DNA of 64,000 nucleotides from Mycobacterium sp. PO1 (GTDB lineage: Bacteria; Actinomycetota; Actinomycetes; Mycobacteriales; Mycobacteriaceae), in the NCBI RefSeq assembly GCF_017312405.1, contig NZ_BLTG01000009.1, forward strand, positions 103,968 to 167,967, given 5' to 3'. The notes under the pieces are model-generated. The model saw only the letters and a list, made by a program, of their open reading frames with translations, ran no database searches and had not been told where the DNA came from. Every line of letters begins with the position of its first letter. The stretch's first letter is position 1. Shown here piece after piece: positions 10,716 through 18,948 of this stretch. Position numbers and translations under genes: made by a program.

Positions 10716-11872
10716 TGCTCTCCGGCAAGGCCGCGATCGCCGGTATCGGCGCGACCGACTTCTCCAAGAACTCCGGCCGCAGCGAGCTTCGCCTGGCGGC
10801 CGAGGCGGTGCTCGACGCGCTCGACGACGCTGGGCTCGCGCCGTCGGACGTCGACGGGCTGGTCACCTTCACCATGGACTCCAACCTGGAAACCGCGGTG
10901 GCGCGGGCCACCGGAATCGGTGATCTGACGTTCTTCAGCCAGATCGGTTACGGCGGTGGTGCGGCGGCGGCCACCGTCCAGCAGGCGGCGCTGGCCGTGG
11001 CCACCGGAGTCGCTGAAGTGGTGGTGGCCTATCGGGCCTTCAACGAGCGCTCGGAACACCGGTTCGGACAGGTGATGACGGGTCTGACCGTCAACGCCGA
11101 TTCGCGCGGCGTCGAGTACAGCTGGTCCTACCCGCATGGTCTGAGCACCCCGGCGGCGTCGGTGGCGATGATCGCGCAGCGCTACATGCACGAATACGGG
11201 GCCACCAGCGCGGATTTCGGTGCAGTGTCGGTCGCCGACCGCAAGCACGCCGCGAACAACCCGAAGGCGCACTTCTACGGCAAGCCGATCACCATCGAGG
11301 ACCACCAGAACTCGCGGTGGATCGCCGAACCACTGCGGCTGCTCGACTGCTGCCAGGAGACCGACGGTGGTGTCGCCATCGTCGTCACCACGCCGGAGCG
11401 GGCCAAGGACCTCAAACACCGCCCGGTGACCATCGAAGCGGCTGCTCAGGCCGCCGGCGCCGACCAGTTCACCATGTACTCGTACTACCGCGAGGAGCTC
11501 GGCCTGCCCGAGATGGGCCTGGTGGGCCGCCAGCTGTGGGAGCAGAGCGGTCTGTCGCCCAACGACATCCAGACCGCCGTCCTCTACGACCACTTCACGC
11601 CCTACACGCTGATCCAACTCGAGGAGCTCGGCTTCTGCGGTAAGGGCGAGGCGAAGGACTTCATCGGCGGTGGTGCGATCGAGATCGGCGGAAGGTTGCC
11701 GATCAACACCCACGGCGGGCAGCTCGGTGAGGCCTACATCCACGGCATGAACGGCATCGCCGAAGGGGTCCGTCAGCTGCGAGGCACGTCGGTCAACCCG
11801 GTACCGGACGTGGAGCATGTTCTGGTCACCGCGGGTACCGGGGTGCCCACCTCCGGCCTGATCCTGGGTTGA
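10715..11872 (+). CDS. ltp2: Ltp2, thiolase-fold steroid side-chain retro-aldolase
   Basis: 385 residues, ATG overlapping the chsH1 stop (TGATG). It has a thiolase fold but no nucleophilic Cys at the usual place: the segment reads LTFFSQIGYGGGAA. This is expected of Ltp2 (Rv3540c), which uses tyrosines and cleaves 17-hydroxy-3-oxo-4-pregnene-20-carboxyl-CoA to androstenedione and propionyl-CoA. It works in complex with the DUF35 domain of ChsH2. The C-terminal NTHGGQLGEAYIHGMNG is typical. It is the last gene of the cyp125 operon. Confidence 0.92.
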   Translation: MLSGKAAIAGIGATDFSKNSGRSELRLAAEAVLDALDDAGLAPSDVDGLVTFTMDSNLETAVARATGIGDLTFFSQIGYGGGAAAATVQQAALAVATGVAEVVVAYRAFNERSEHRFGQVMTGLTVNADSRGVEYSWSYPHGLSTPAASVAMIAQRYMHEYGATSADFGAVSVADRKHAANNPKAHFYGKPITIEDHQNSRWIAEPLRLLDCCQETDGGVAIVVTTPERAKDLKHRPVTIEAAAQAAGADQFTMYSYYREELGLPEMGLVGRQLWEQSGLSPNDIQTAVLYDHFTPYTLIQLEELGFCGKGEAKDFIGGGAIEIGGRLPINTHGGQLGEAYIHGMNGIAEGVRQLRGTSVNPVPDVEHVLVTAGTGVPTSGLILG

Positions 11873-11936
11873 GCCGGGGTCGCCACGAAGGTGTGGCTCA
11901 CCCGTCTGGACTGTGGGGCCAACTAGGCTTGGCCCG

Positions 11937-12662
11937 ATGAGCTCCGACGAGCCGGCGCCCGACGACGACACCGGGCCGCTACCGGTCGAAAACAGAGCGC
12001 CGCAGACCGGCGGTGCGGGGGAACGCCGGTTCGATGCCCCCTTGTCGGTGAATCCACGGCCGGTGCACAAGGACCGCCGCCCTGTGCTGCTGGTGGCCGT
12101 GGCCACGGTCGCGGTGCTGGCACTCGGTGTGCTCGCGTGGCTGTTCTGGCCGGCGCCGGACCCCGAGGACACGCCGACCGGTTCGATCGCCTCCGGGACG
12201 CCGTTGGGCTCCGGGGTTCCGGAGACGGAGGCGTCCGACGCGGCGGCCGAGCGCCTGCGCGGGATCCTTCCGCGCGGCTACCCCCCAGGTGCCTGCGAGG
12301 AGGTGGCCCCGCGCGACGGCGCCTCGGCGACGGTCAGGTGTCAGAAGAACGACGATCCGGGGGGCCCGCTGTCGGCGACGTACACGCTGGCCACCGACGA
12401 AGAAGCGCTCGAAGTGATGTTCGCCGATGTGGTCGACGCGTTGGCGGTGGTCGACTGCCCGGGCAACATCCAGTCACCGGGTCCGTGGCGGCGCAACGCG
12501 ACCCCGCAACAGGTGGCGGGCACCCTGGTGTGCGGCTTCGACGAGAACACCTCAACGGTGGCCTGGACGACCGACTCTCAGCTGCTGATGAGCGAGATCC
12601 AGTCGGGCCCGCAGGGGCCGAACATGGTGCAGCTCTACGCGTGGTGGTCGTCGCACTCCTGA
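11937..12662 (+). CDS. Single-pass membrane protein with extracytoplasmic C-terminal domain
   Basis: 241 residues from ATG 11937. Residues 1-45 are acidic and proline-rich (EPAPDDDTGPL), followed by one membrane segment (PVLLVAVATVAVLALGVLAWLFWP) and an external domain of about 170 residues. That domain has cysteines spaced as if for disulfides (GACEEV, VRCQKN, VDCPGN, LVCGFD). I do not recognise the family with certainty; the fold resembles sensor domains attached to mycobacterial membrane proteins. In M. tuberculosis the PPE63 gene follows ltp2 at this place, so this is accessory content. Confidence 0.75.
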   Translation: MSSDEPAPDDDTGPLPVENRAPQTGGAGERRFDAPLSVNPRPVHKDRRPVLLVAVATVAVLALGVLAWLFWPAPDPEDTPTGSIASGTPLGSGVPETEASDAAAERLRGILPRGYPPGACEEVAPRDGASATVRCQKNDDPGGPLSATYTLATDEEALEVMFADVVDALAVVDCPGNIQSPGPWRRNATPQQVAGTLVCGFDENTSTVAWTTDSQLLMSEIQSGPQGPNMVQLYAWWSSHS

Positions 12663-12688
12663 CCCGACGGCAGGGCGCGGAGAAACCG

Positions 12689-13594
12689 TCAGGCCGGAGG
12701 CGGCGCCACGACCGTCGTGGTGACCGGGGCGGCGGGGGCGGTCTGCTCGCCTTCGGGCAGCGGCGTCCCCGAACTGCCGGACGGGGCCTGCGCGGCCGAG
12801 GCGCCTTCGGGCAGCGGCGTTCCTGCACTGCCGGCCGGTGCCGCCGGATCGGCGGCGGCCGGAACCGGTGCCGGGGTGGCCTCGCCGGGCAGCGGGGTTC
12901 CCGAACTTCCCTCGGGCAGCGGCGTTCCCGAGCTGCCTTCGGGCAGCGGGGTGCCGGAGCTGCCGGCCGGTGCCGGCGTCATCGTCGCCTCGGCGCCCTC
13001 CGGTGCAACCTCGTCGGTATCGCCCTCGGGGGCCGGGGTTTCCGTGGTGGCAGGTTCGGCCGGTGCGGTGTACGTGCCAGTCGAGGCCGGGGTTCCACCG
13101 GTGGGGCCGGTCGCCGGCGGGGCGGGCGGAGCCTCGACCCACACCAGCATGTCGGTGCCGCCGGCGTTGTAGACGACGCTGTCGGGTGCCTCACCGGTGA
13201 CGTCGAAATAGACCTTGCCCGTGGTGGATTCGCCTTGGGCCAACGTTGCGGGGTTCACTCCCTGCGGGGTGGCGACACCGAACAGCACCCGATAGGTCTG
13301 TCCGCTCTCAGCGCGCGCGTTCAGGTTCGCCACAATGGGGATGACGCTGCCGGAGATGGCCTCGTCGGTGGCGGTGGCCTCCCACAACGTACCGGCGACC
13401 GGGTAGGGGATCGTGTCGGTGCTGGGCTTCAGGCCGGAAACCGTCCAGCCCTGCACGACGTCGCCGTTGACCAGTTCGCCCTGTTCGCCGAGATAGTGCA
13501 TGTCGGCGTCAGCGGCTGCAGTCGGCGCGCCCGCGAGAGCGACAGTCGCGGCGGTTGCGGTGGTGATCGCCGCCAGAGCGGGCTTGATCTTCAC
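12689..13594 (-). CDS. Secreted MPT63-like (DUF1942) protein with proline-rich repeat tail
   Basis: 301 residues from GTG 13594, preceded by AGGAGG. A Sec signal peptide covers about residues 1-28 (KIKPALAAITTATAATVALAGAPTAAA). About 30-155 resemble the MPT63/DUF1942 immunoglobulin-like domain (YLGEQGELVNGDVVQGWTV, GKVYFDVTG, VVYNAGGTDMLVWVE). From about 160 the tail is Pro/Ala/Thr-rich with at least five copies of SGTPLPEG or close variants. MPT63 proteins are abundant secreted antigens without known enzymatic role. The tail is low-complexity and probably surface-exposed. It runs toward, and stops 26 bp from, the membrane-protein gene. Confidence 0.82.
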   Translation of the reverse strand: MKIKPALAAITTATAATVALAGAPTAAADADMHYLGEQGELVNGDVVQGWTVSGLKPSTDTIPYPVAGTLWEATATDEAISGSVIPIVANLNARAESGQTYRVLFGVATPQGVNPATLAQGESTTGKVYFDVTGEAPDSVVYNAGGTDMLVWVEAPPAPPATGPTGGTPASTGTYTAPAEPATTETPAPEGDTDEVAPEGAEATMTPAPAGSSGTPLPEGSSGTPLPEGSSGTPLPGEATPAPVPAAADPAAPAGSAGTPLPEGASAAQAPSGSSGTPLPEGEQTAPAAPVTTTVVAPPPA

Positions 13595-14131
13595 GTCATG
13601 TCCTCCTGTTTTCGTGACATCGAGCAGCGAGGTGATCCCCCCGCGAGCAAGGTAGCAGGCGTTCACACCGAGTAAGCACGGCTCTGCCCCTTTCCGGGTA
13701 CCAACGGGCAGGGGGCTGAGAAATAGCCGGAAACGCGGACGGCGGTCGCACTGGAGGTCGATGATGCTTTTCAGGCTGGATTCACACTAATTACGTTTTG
13801 TTTGCCAGCGGCCCATGCACCGGCTAATTGCCATTCGTGGGTACGCCTGTGTCGGGCAGCAAATGGAAAAAGCTTTGGATGCAAATCCTGCCGCCAGGAA
13901 TATCCACCGGGGTATTCACCGTGCGTTCTGACTCGTCGTCGGCCTGGTGGTCGCCGTTGCCGACATCGGGTCAGGTGGACACAGCAGCATTACCCCGGTT
14001 CATCTGCGATTTGTCTGCACCCAGGAGTTCACTTGCCGGACGCCGGCACGTCAGAAACCGGCGTTGACGTGCGCACTTTGTTCGCGGCCGGACCGGCCGA
14101 AAGTCTTGACTAGGCAAAGATCGTGAAACGC
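13595..14131. other. Intergenic region with no gene that I can support
   Basis: About 540 bp between the divergent starts of the DUF1942 gene and the PGRS-like gene. Short open frames here lack ribosome sites and family features. The region is less GC-rich than its surroundings (for example near 13780-13930) and probably holds the upstream control regions of both genes. The recognisable promoter for the rightward gene begins at 14132. Confidence 0.5.
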
Positions 14132-14161
14132 TTGACACGGATATCAGCAAAGCCATAAATT
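14132..14161 (+). promoter_or_regulatory. Sigma70/SigA-type promoter of the PGRS-like gene
   Basis: TTGACA at 14132-14137, 18 bp spacer, TAAATT at 14156-14161. The predicted start is near 14168, giving a leader of about 77 nt that contains the hairpin at 14186-14221 and AGGGGG at 14234-14239. Confidence 0.65.
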
Positions 14162-14185
14162 CTGATCACATCTTTGTAAAGATGC

Positions 14186-14221
14186 AGGTGCTGCCGCCAA
14201 ATGGGGAGATGGGCAGCACCT
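14186..14221 (+). promoter_or_regulatory. Leader hairpin upstream of the PGRS-like gene
   Basis: AGGTGCTGCC at 14186-14195 and GGCAGCACCT at 14212-14221 form a perfect 10-bp stem with a 16-nt purine-rich loop. No T-run follows, so it is not a typical terminator. It sits between promoter and ribosome site, where it could act as mRNA stabiliser, protein-binding site or translational control element. Confidence 0.6.
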
Positions 14222-14244
14222 CGATATCTGTCTAGGGGGTTTTC

Positions 14245-15684
14245 ATGGCCAAGCATGCCAAGAACCGCGCGCGTCCGGCCGCGGTTCGCGCCTACCTGAC
14301 CGCGGGAGTCACCGGTGCCGCATTCGCGGGCCTCGGCGCGTTCCTCGCGGTTCAGGACGCCACTCCGGCGACGACGCAGTACGACATCAAGCTGGTGTCG
14401 AACGAGGAGGACACGCTCTTCCTTTCGCTCAACGGCGGCAGCGATCGCCGCGATCGTGAGCAGCGTGCGCTTGCGGTCCAGGAGGTGACCGACGCGAACC
14501 CGGCGCTGCGACCGATGTTCGGCGACGGCGGCTGGCTCATCGGCAACGGTCTGGACGCGGTGGAAGGCTGCGAAGGCGCGGCCTGCAACGGCGGCAACGG
14601 CGGCCTGCTCGGCGGTGACGGCGGTAACGGCCTGCACGGCGGCAAGGGCGGTGACGCCGGGTGGTGGTTCGGCAACGGTGGCCACGGCGGTGACGGCTTT
14701 GCTAGCGAGGGCTATGCGGCCTCTGCCGGCGGCGACGGCGGCAGCGGCGGCTACTTCTTCGGCTTCGGCGGTGACGGTGGCGACGCCGGTGAGGGAGCAG
14801 TCAAGACCTCGTCCGGTGTGTACGTCGGGTACTCCGGCGGAGACGGCGGTCGGGGCGGTGCGGGCTTCGGCACGGGCGGCAACGGTGGCGCCGGCGGCAG
14901 CTACCAGAACACGAATGACATCGCCGATGATCCGGACACCGAGATCGACGAGTCACTGCAGAACGATGTGATCGGCGGCGCGGGTGGCGACGGCGGTGCG
15001 GCCGGCGGATTCGTCGGCACCGACGGCCACGGTGGCGCAGGCGGAGCGGCCATCTCCGACAACGGAAGCGCGACCGGTGGTGCGGGTGGCGATGGCGGTG
15101 GCACCGGCACCATGACCGGCGGCCTCGGTGGCAACGGCGGCGACGGGGGTGACGCCGAGGCGAATGCCGAAGGCGAGACGGCGACCGGGGGCGCCGGCGG
15201 AGCCGGTGGCTGGACCGGCACCGGCAACGGTGGCCTCGGCGGCGACGGCGGTGACGCCAACGGCTACGGCGGCGCGGACGCGGTCGGCGGCGACGGCGGC
15301 GAGGGTGGCGGCTCCCGAGTCGGTAACGCGGGTGAAGGCGGCAACGGCGGCAACGGTTTCAGCACCGACGGCGAAGCCACCGGTGGGCGTGGCGGCGACG
15401 GCGGCCATACCTGGGTGTTCGGCGAAGGCGGCGGCGACGGCGGCAACGGCGGCAACGCCGAGGCCGAGGAAGACGCCACCGGCGGCGACGGCGGCGACGG
15501 CGGCAACGGCGGACTCTTCGGCTACCCCGGCGACGGCGGTGACGGCGGCGACGCCGAATCGACCAACGGCACCGCGACCCCCGGCTCCGGGGGCTCGGGC
15601 GGCGTCGGCGGCGAGGACGGTGAGTCGGGTGAATCCAGTGGCAGCGACAGCGACAGCGACAGTGACGGCGGCGACAGCGCCTGA
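14245..15684 (+). CDS. Orphan PGRS-type glycine-rich surface protein lacking a PE domain
   Basis: 479 residues from ATG 14245 (AGGGGG five bases upstream). Residues 1-40 form a signal/anchor segment (basic start, then YLTAGVTGAAFAGLGAFLAV). About 45-110 are a unique region including AVEGCEGAACNGGNGG with two cysteines. The rest is dozens of GGxGG repeats (GGDGGNGG, GGAGG), ending in a Ser-Asp tail (SGSDSDSDSDGGDS). The glycine repeats look like the PGRS domain of PE_PGRS proteins, but the N-terminal PE helices are absent. Export would therefore use the N-terminal segment rather than the PE/ESX-5 signal. It occupies the place of PPE63 in M. tuberculosis. A strong terminator follows. Confidence 0.85.
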   Translation: MAKHAKNRARPAAVRAYLTAGVTGAAFAGLGAFLAVQDATPATTQYDIKLVSNEEDTLFLSLNGGSDRRDREQRALAVQEVTDANPALRPMFGDGGWLIGNGLDAVEGCEGAACNGGNGGLLGGDGGNGLHGGKGGDAGWWFGNGGHGGDGFASEGYAASAGGDGGSGGYFFGFGGDGGDAGEGAVKTSSGVYVGYSGGDGGRGGAGFGTGGNGGAGGSYQNTNDIADDPDTEIDESLQNDVIGGAGGDGGAAGGFVGTDGHGGAGGAAISDNGSATGGAGGDGGGTGTMTGGLGGNGGDGGDAEANAEGETATGGAGGAGGWTGTGNGGLGGDGGDANGYGGADAVGGDGGEGGGSRVGNAGEGGNGGNGFSTDGEATGGRGGDGGHTWVFGEGGGDGGNGGNAEAEEDATGGDGGDGGNGGLFGYPGDGGDGGDAESTNGTATPGSGGSGGVGGEDGESGESSGSDSDSDSDGGDSA

Positions 15685-15711
15685 CCGCCAGCGACACTGA
15701 CGACGACAGGA

Positions 15712-15743
15712 AGAGCGCCGGCCACAGCTGTGGCCGGCGCTCT
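15712..15743 (+). terminator. Strong hairpin terminator after the PGRS-like gene
   Basis: A perfect 32-bp palindrome with arms AGAGCGCCGGCCACAG and CTGTGGCCGGCGCTCT. It begins 27 bp after the stop codon and is followed by CTCTGCTG rather than a T-run. This is the strongest hairpin that I found in the window. Confidence 0.8.
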
Positions 15744-15809
15744 CTCTGCTGTCAAAAAGGTTGTCGGCACCAGACTTTGACGCTACTCACGTGAGGCTAT
15801 GATCGCCCA

Positions 15810-16313
15810 ATGTCGGAAACCTCTGCACTCCGTCCCGACCGGCTCGTCGTCGTGGCCCTCGTCGTCGCGGTCGGCGCACTGGCTGTGGCGATCTGGGCGC
15901 TGCTCAGCGCCCCGTCCGCGGGCGAGGCGACCTCCGCCGGCGATGAGGCCTCGTCCGGTGACGAGGACTCCTCCGAGGAAGCCGGCGCCCACGTCTGCGG
16001 CGCCTTCGACACCGTGCGCACCGCGGTCTCGCTGCAGACGAACGCTGACCTGGGTGCGGACCCGGTAGCCGTGCAGGCGGTCGCGGCGAACGCCCGACTG
16101 GCAACCCTCGGCGGGGGGCAGTATCTGTTGATGCAACTGAGCGATGCGACGCCGAGCGACCTTGCCGAATCCGTGCGGTCGTTCGCGACCACGCTGCAGG
16201 ACATCGGCATCGGCCAATTGGCGGGCTCGCCGGCCAATGATCCCGCTCAGGTGCAGCGTCTCAACGCCGCTCAAGACGACGCGGCGCGCATCTCCGAGCT
16301 CTGTCAGCAGTGA
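15810..16313 (+). CDS. Small membrane-anchored protein of unknown function
   Basis: 167 residues from ATG 15810. One membrane segment near the N-terminus (RLVVVALVVAVGALAVAIWALL), then an acidic Ser/Glu-rich linker (GDEASSGDEDSSEEAG) and a helical external domain. That domain has two cysteines, AHVCGAFDTVRTAV and the C-terminal ELCQQ, likely to pair. It resembles many short mycobacterial N-in/C-out proteins but I cannot assign a family. It converges with the chsH3-like gene, only 4 bp separating the stop codons. Confidence 0.72.
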   Translation: MSETSALRPDRLVVVALVVAVGALAVAIWALLSAPSAGEATSAGDEASSGDEDSSEEAGAHVCGAFDTVRTAVSLQTNADLGADPVAVQAVAANARLATLGGGQYLLMQLSDATPSDLAESVRSFATTLQDIGIGQLAGSPANDPAQVQRLNAAQDDAARISELCQQ

Positions 16314-16317
16314 CGGG

Positions 16318-17178
16318 TCAGGCGGGCACGAACTCCACGCCCGCCAACGCGACCGCGTCGTCACGGTCCGGCGCACTCACCACTGCCGCGTAGGAGTCGT
16401 CGGACTTCCAGACACTCACCTTCAGTGTCTCGCCGGGGAAAACCACTCCGGCCATCCGGGCGCCGAAGGATTTCAGTCTGGCGACATCTCCGTCAAGCAG
16501 GTTGTCCACCAAGGCTTTGCACGTCATGCCGTAGGTGCACAGGCCGTGCAGGATGGGGCGGGGAAACCCGGCAGCGGCAGCGAAGTCCGGATCGGAGTGC
16601 AGCGGGTTGCGGTCCCCGCACATCCGGTAGAGCAGAGCCTGCGACGGCAAGGTCGGCACCGACAGCTCGAAGTCGGGGGCCCGTTCCGGGGCGGCCTGGC
16701 TTGTGGACGGTCCGCGGTCGCCGCCGAACCCGCCCTCGCCGCGGGCGAAGATGGAGCGCTTCTGCTTCCACAGCAGTGTGCCCGCCGGATCGTTGACGGT
16801 CGTTTCGGACCAGATCACTGCCGCCTTGCCTTTGTCCCAGATCTCGGTGAAGCGGGTGACGGCGATACCGGTGCCTGCCGGCGGTATCGGGCCGGGCGCC
16901 TCGACCGCCTCGCTGGCGTGCAGCACCTTCGACAGCTCGATGTCGATGCCGGGAAACTTCACCGCAGGCGGCTCGGTCATGTGGAAACTCTGCGCGACGT
17001 TGCCGAACGTCGGCAGCACCTGCGGTGTGTCGTCGGTCAGGTAGCGCAGCTCCTGCTTGTCCATCGGGTCGGCGCCAGCGCCCAGACCCAGATGGTAGAG
17101 CTGGATATCGCTACTGGTCCACGAGAATTCGACCGGTTCCAGCTCGGCGCCGATCGCCTCGTCGAGGTTGATGGGCAT
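16318..17178 (-). CDS. ChsH3-like double-hotdog enoyl-CoA hydratase (Rv3538-like)
   Basis: 286 residues. Two fused hotdog domains; the C-terminal one has the complete hydratase-2 motif MCGDRNPLHSDPDFA followed by GFPRPILHGLCTYG. The family (Rv3538) hydrates the C24 steroid enoyl-CoA in side-chain beta-oxidation with the R-specific stereochemistry of MaoC enzymes; I recall the name ChsH3 for it. It starts three bases after the kstD stop on the same strand, so it is co-transcribed with kstD and under the KstR site at 18878. Confidence 0.88.
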   Translation of the reverse strand: MPINLDEAIGAELEPVEFSWTSSDIQLYHLGLGAGADPMDKQELRYLTDDTPQVLPTFGNVAQSFHMTEPPAVKFPGIDIELSKVLHASEAVEAPGPIPPAGTGIAVTRFTEIWDKGKAAVIWSETTVNDPAGTLLWKQKRSIFARGEGGFGGDRGPSTSQAAPERAPDFELSVPTLPSQALLYRMCGDRNPLHSDPDFAAAAGFPRPILHGLCTYGMTCKALVDNLLDGDVARLKSFGARMAGVVFPGETLKVSVWKSDDSYAAVVSAPDRDDAVALAGVEFVPA

Positions 17179-17181
17179 TGC

Positions 17182-18876
17182 TCAGTCCTTCCGGTGCCCG
17201 GTCGCGGCGATGTGCAGCGCCGCGAGATAGCCGAACGTCATGGCCGGCCCGATGGTTCCGCCCGGGCCGGGGTAGGTGTGGCCCATCACCGGGGCGCTGA
17301 CGTTGCCCGCAGCGTAGAGGCCCTCGATCACCGAGCCGTCGTCGCGCAGTGCCCGGCCGTCGTTGTCGGTCACCACCCCGCCCTTGGTGCCGAGGTCACC
17401 GGGAACCATCTTGGCCGCGTAGAACGGACCTTCGCTGATCTCGCCGAGGTTGGGGTTGGGCTTGTTCGTCGGGTCGCCGTAGTACCGGTCGTAGGCGCTC
17501 TCGCCCCGCTTGAAGTCCTGATCGACCCCGTCGCGGGCGAAGCCGTTGAAACGCTCGATCGTCGCGGTGAGTTCTACTGCCGGCAGGCCGGTCTTGGCGG
17601 CGAGTTCATCGAGGGTGTCGGCCTTGACGATGACGCCGGATTCCATCCACTTCGACGGGATCCGCTGTCCCGGCTGAAGACCGGCGAAAATGTAGCGGTC
17701 GCGATACCGCTGGTCGAACACCAGCCAAGCCGGGATGTTCTCTCCGGGTCCGGGGCCCTGTCCGTATTGCCCGCCGTACATGTGGTGGCACGCCTCGACA
17801 TAGGGCATCGACTCGTTCATGAAGCGCTTGCCGGCCATGTTGACGATGATCGATCCCGGCGAGTTGCGTTCGGACAACGCGAACCAGGGTGCACCGACCA
17901 GGGGCACCGTAGGGCCCCACCAGGCGTCCTCCATCACATCCAGTGCGGCGCCGAGCTTCTCGGCCGCCAGGATTCCGTCGCCGGTGTTGGCCACCGCCCC
18001 GACCGTCCACTCGGTGGTGATCGGAGCGCGCTGGTACTTGACCCGCATCTGCTCGTTGTGTTCGAACCCGCCACTGCCCAGGATCACGCCGCGACGCGCC
18101 CGGATGAGTTGCGGTTCCGCTGTTTCGGGCCCCTGGGTGTCGCGCACCAGAATGCCGGCGACGACACCGTCTTCGATGTACAGGTCGGTCATGGCGGTGT
18201 TCAGCAGCACCGGCACTCCCGCGTCACGCAACCCGATCCGCAGCGGGGCGATGAGGGCGCGGCCCATCCCGACGAGGTTCTTGCCCGTGGCCTGGGCCCA
18301 CATCGTGCGGGCGCCCACCTTGAGGCTGCGCAACACGCCGCGGGGGTGGCGCTTGAGCTGGTTGAGTCGCACGTAGTCCTGCTGCATCACCACCACGTTG
18401 AGTGGCACCTTGCCGTACGGGGGTTCGAGGCCCTTGAGGTCGGGGCCGAGCTTCTTGGCGTTGAACGGCTTGGGTTCGACCGACCGCCCGGAGGCCTTGC
18501 CGCCCGGGGTCTCGGGGTAGTAGTCGGAGTAGTTGGGAACCCAGCACAGCTTCAGCGGGGAGTGCCGCAGGACGAACGACAGCATCTCCGGCCCGCGCTT
18601 GAGGTAGGTGTCGATCTTGTCGGCCGGCACCACGTCTCCGATGATCGCGTGCAGGTAGGCGCGCGCCGCCTCGGTGGTATCCTTGACGCCGTCGCGCTGC
18701 AGGACCTCGTTGTTGGGGATCCACACTCCGCCACCTGACCGCGCAGTGGAACCACCGTAGTGCGGGGCCTTCTCAACGAGTACTGTCGAGAGTCCCTGGT
18801 GGGCGGCGGTGAGTGCGGCGACCATGCCGGCGGCGCCGCTCCCGACCACGACGACGTCATACACCTGTCCAGTCAT
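17182..18876 (-). CDS. kstD: KstD, 3-ketosteroid delta1-dehydrogenase
   Basis: 564 residues from ATG 18876; an in-frame GTG at 18885 lies inside the KstR operator and is rejected. FAD-binding GSGAAG at 12-17, a second FAD strand around VNMAGKRFMNESMPYVEACHH, and the C-terminal active-site block GHTYPGPGGTIGPAMTFG with catalytic Tyr535. It follows Rv3537 over its full length. KstD introduces the C1-C2 double bond in ring A; with KshA this makes ring B open spontaneously. The ATG begins one base after the operator, so the leader is very short or absent. Confidence 0.95.
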   Translation of the reverse strand: MTGQVYDVVVVGSGAAGMVAALTAAHQGLSTVLVEKAPHYGGSTARSGGGVWIPNNEVLQRDGVKDTTEAARAYLHAIIGDVVPADKIDTYLKRGPEMLSFVLRHSPLKLCWVPNYSDYYPETPGGKASGRSVEPKPFNAKKLGPDLKGLEPPYGKVPLNVVVMQQDYVRLNQLKRHPRGVLRSLKVGARTMWAQATGKNLVGMGRALIAPLRIGLRDAGVPVLLNTAMTDLYIEDGVVAGILVRDTQGPETAEPQLIRARRGVILGSGGFEHNEQMRVKYQRAPITTEWTVGAVANTGDGILAAEKLGAALDVMEDAWWGPTVPLVGAPWFALSERNSPGSIIVNMAGKRFMNESMPYVEACHHMYGGQYGQGPGPGENIPAWLVFDQRYRDRYIFAGLQPGQRIPSKWMESGVIVKADTLDELAAKTGLPAVELTATIERFNGFARDGVDQDFKRGESAYDRYYGDPTNKPNPNLGEISEGPFYAAKMVPGDLGTKGGVVTDNDGRALRDDGSVIEGLYAAGNVSAPVMGHTYPGPGGTIGPAMTFGYLAALHIAATGHRKD

Positions 18877-18877
18877 G

Positions 18878-18895
18878 TAGAACACGTTATAGAAT
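18878..18895. promoter_or_regulatory. KstR operator between kstD and hsaE, with hsaE -10 element
   Basis: TAGAACACGTTATA at 18878-18891 fits TnnAACnnGTTnnA. On the plus strand its final TA begins TAGAAT (18890-18895), a -10 hexamer for hsaE. One operator therefore serves two divergent operons. Confidence 0.88.
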
Positions 18896-18900
18896 TGCCC

Positions 18901-18919
18901 GGCCAGCTAACAACTGGCC
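18901..18919 (+). promoter_or_regulatory. Small hairpin in the hsaE leader
   Basis: GGCCAG (18901-18906) and CTGGCC (18914-18919) form a 6-bp stem with a 7-nt loop. It would lie at the very 5' end of the hsaE mRNA predicted from the -10 element at 18890. It could protect the transcript end. Confidence 0.4.
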
Positions 18920-18948
18920 CGGTCAGAAAAACGAGGGGAATTCATCTG

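Noticed and set aside
13802..14113. Open frames of 60-103 codons in the region upstream of the PGRS-like gene
   Set aside because: No ribosome sites, no family resemblance, and overlapping frames on both strands; the region reads as control DNA.
14245..15684. Annotation as a PE_PGRS protein
   Set aside because: The N-terminus has no PE helices and no YxxxD/E export signal of the PE type; only the glycine repeat is similar.
14110..15697. Long open frames on the minus strand and in other frames across the PGRS-like gene
   Set aside because: They are translations of GGC/GGT-rich repeats in other frames (poly Ala/Thr, Pro/Ser or Arg), a compositional artefact.
16144..18738. An 864-codon open frame on the plus strand opposite kstD and the chsH3-like gene
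   Set aside because: Antisense shadow in high-GC DNA; the minus-strand genes have complete catalytic motifs.
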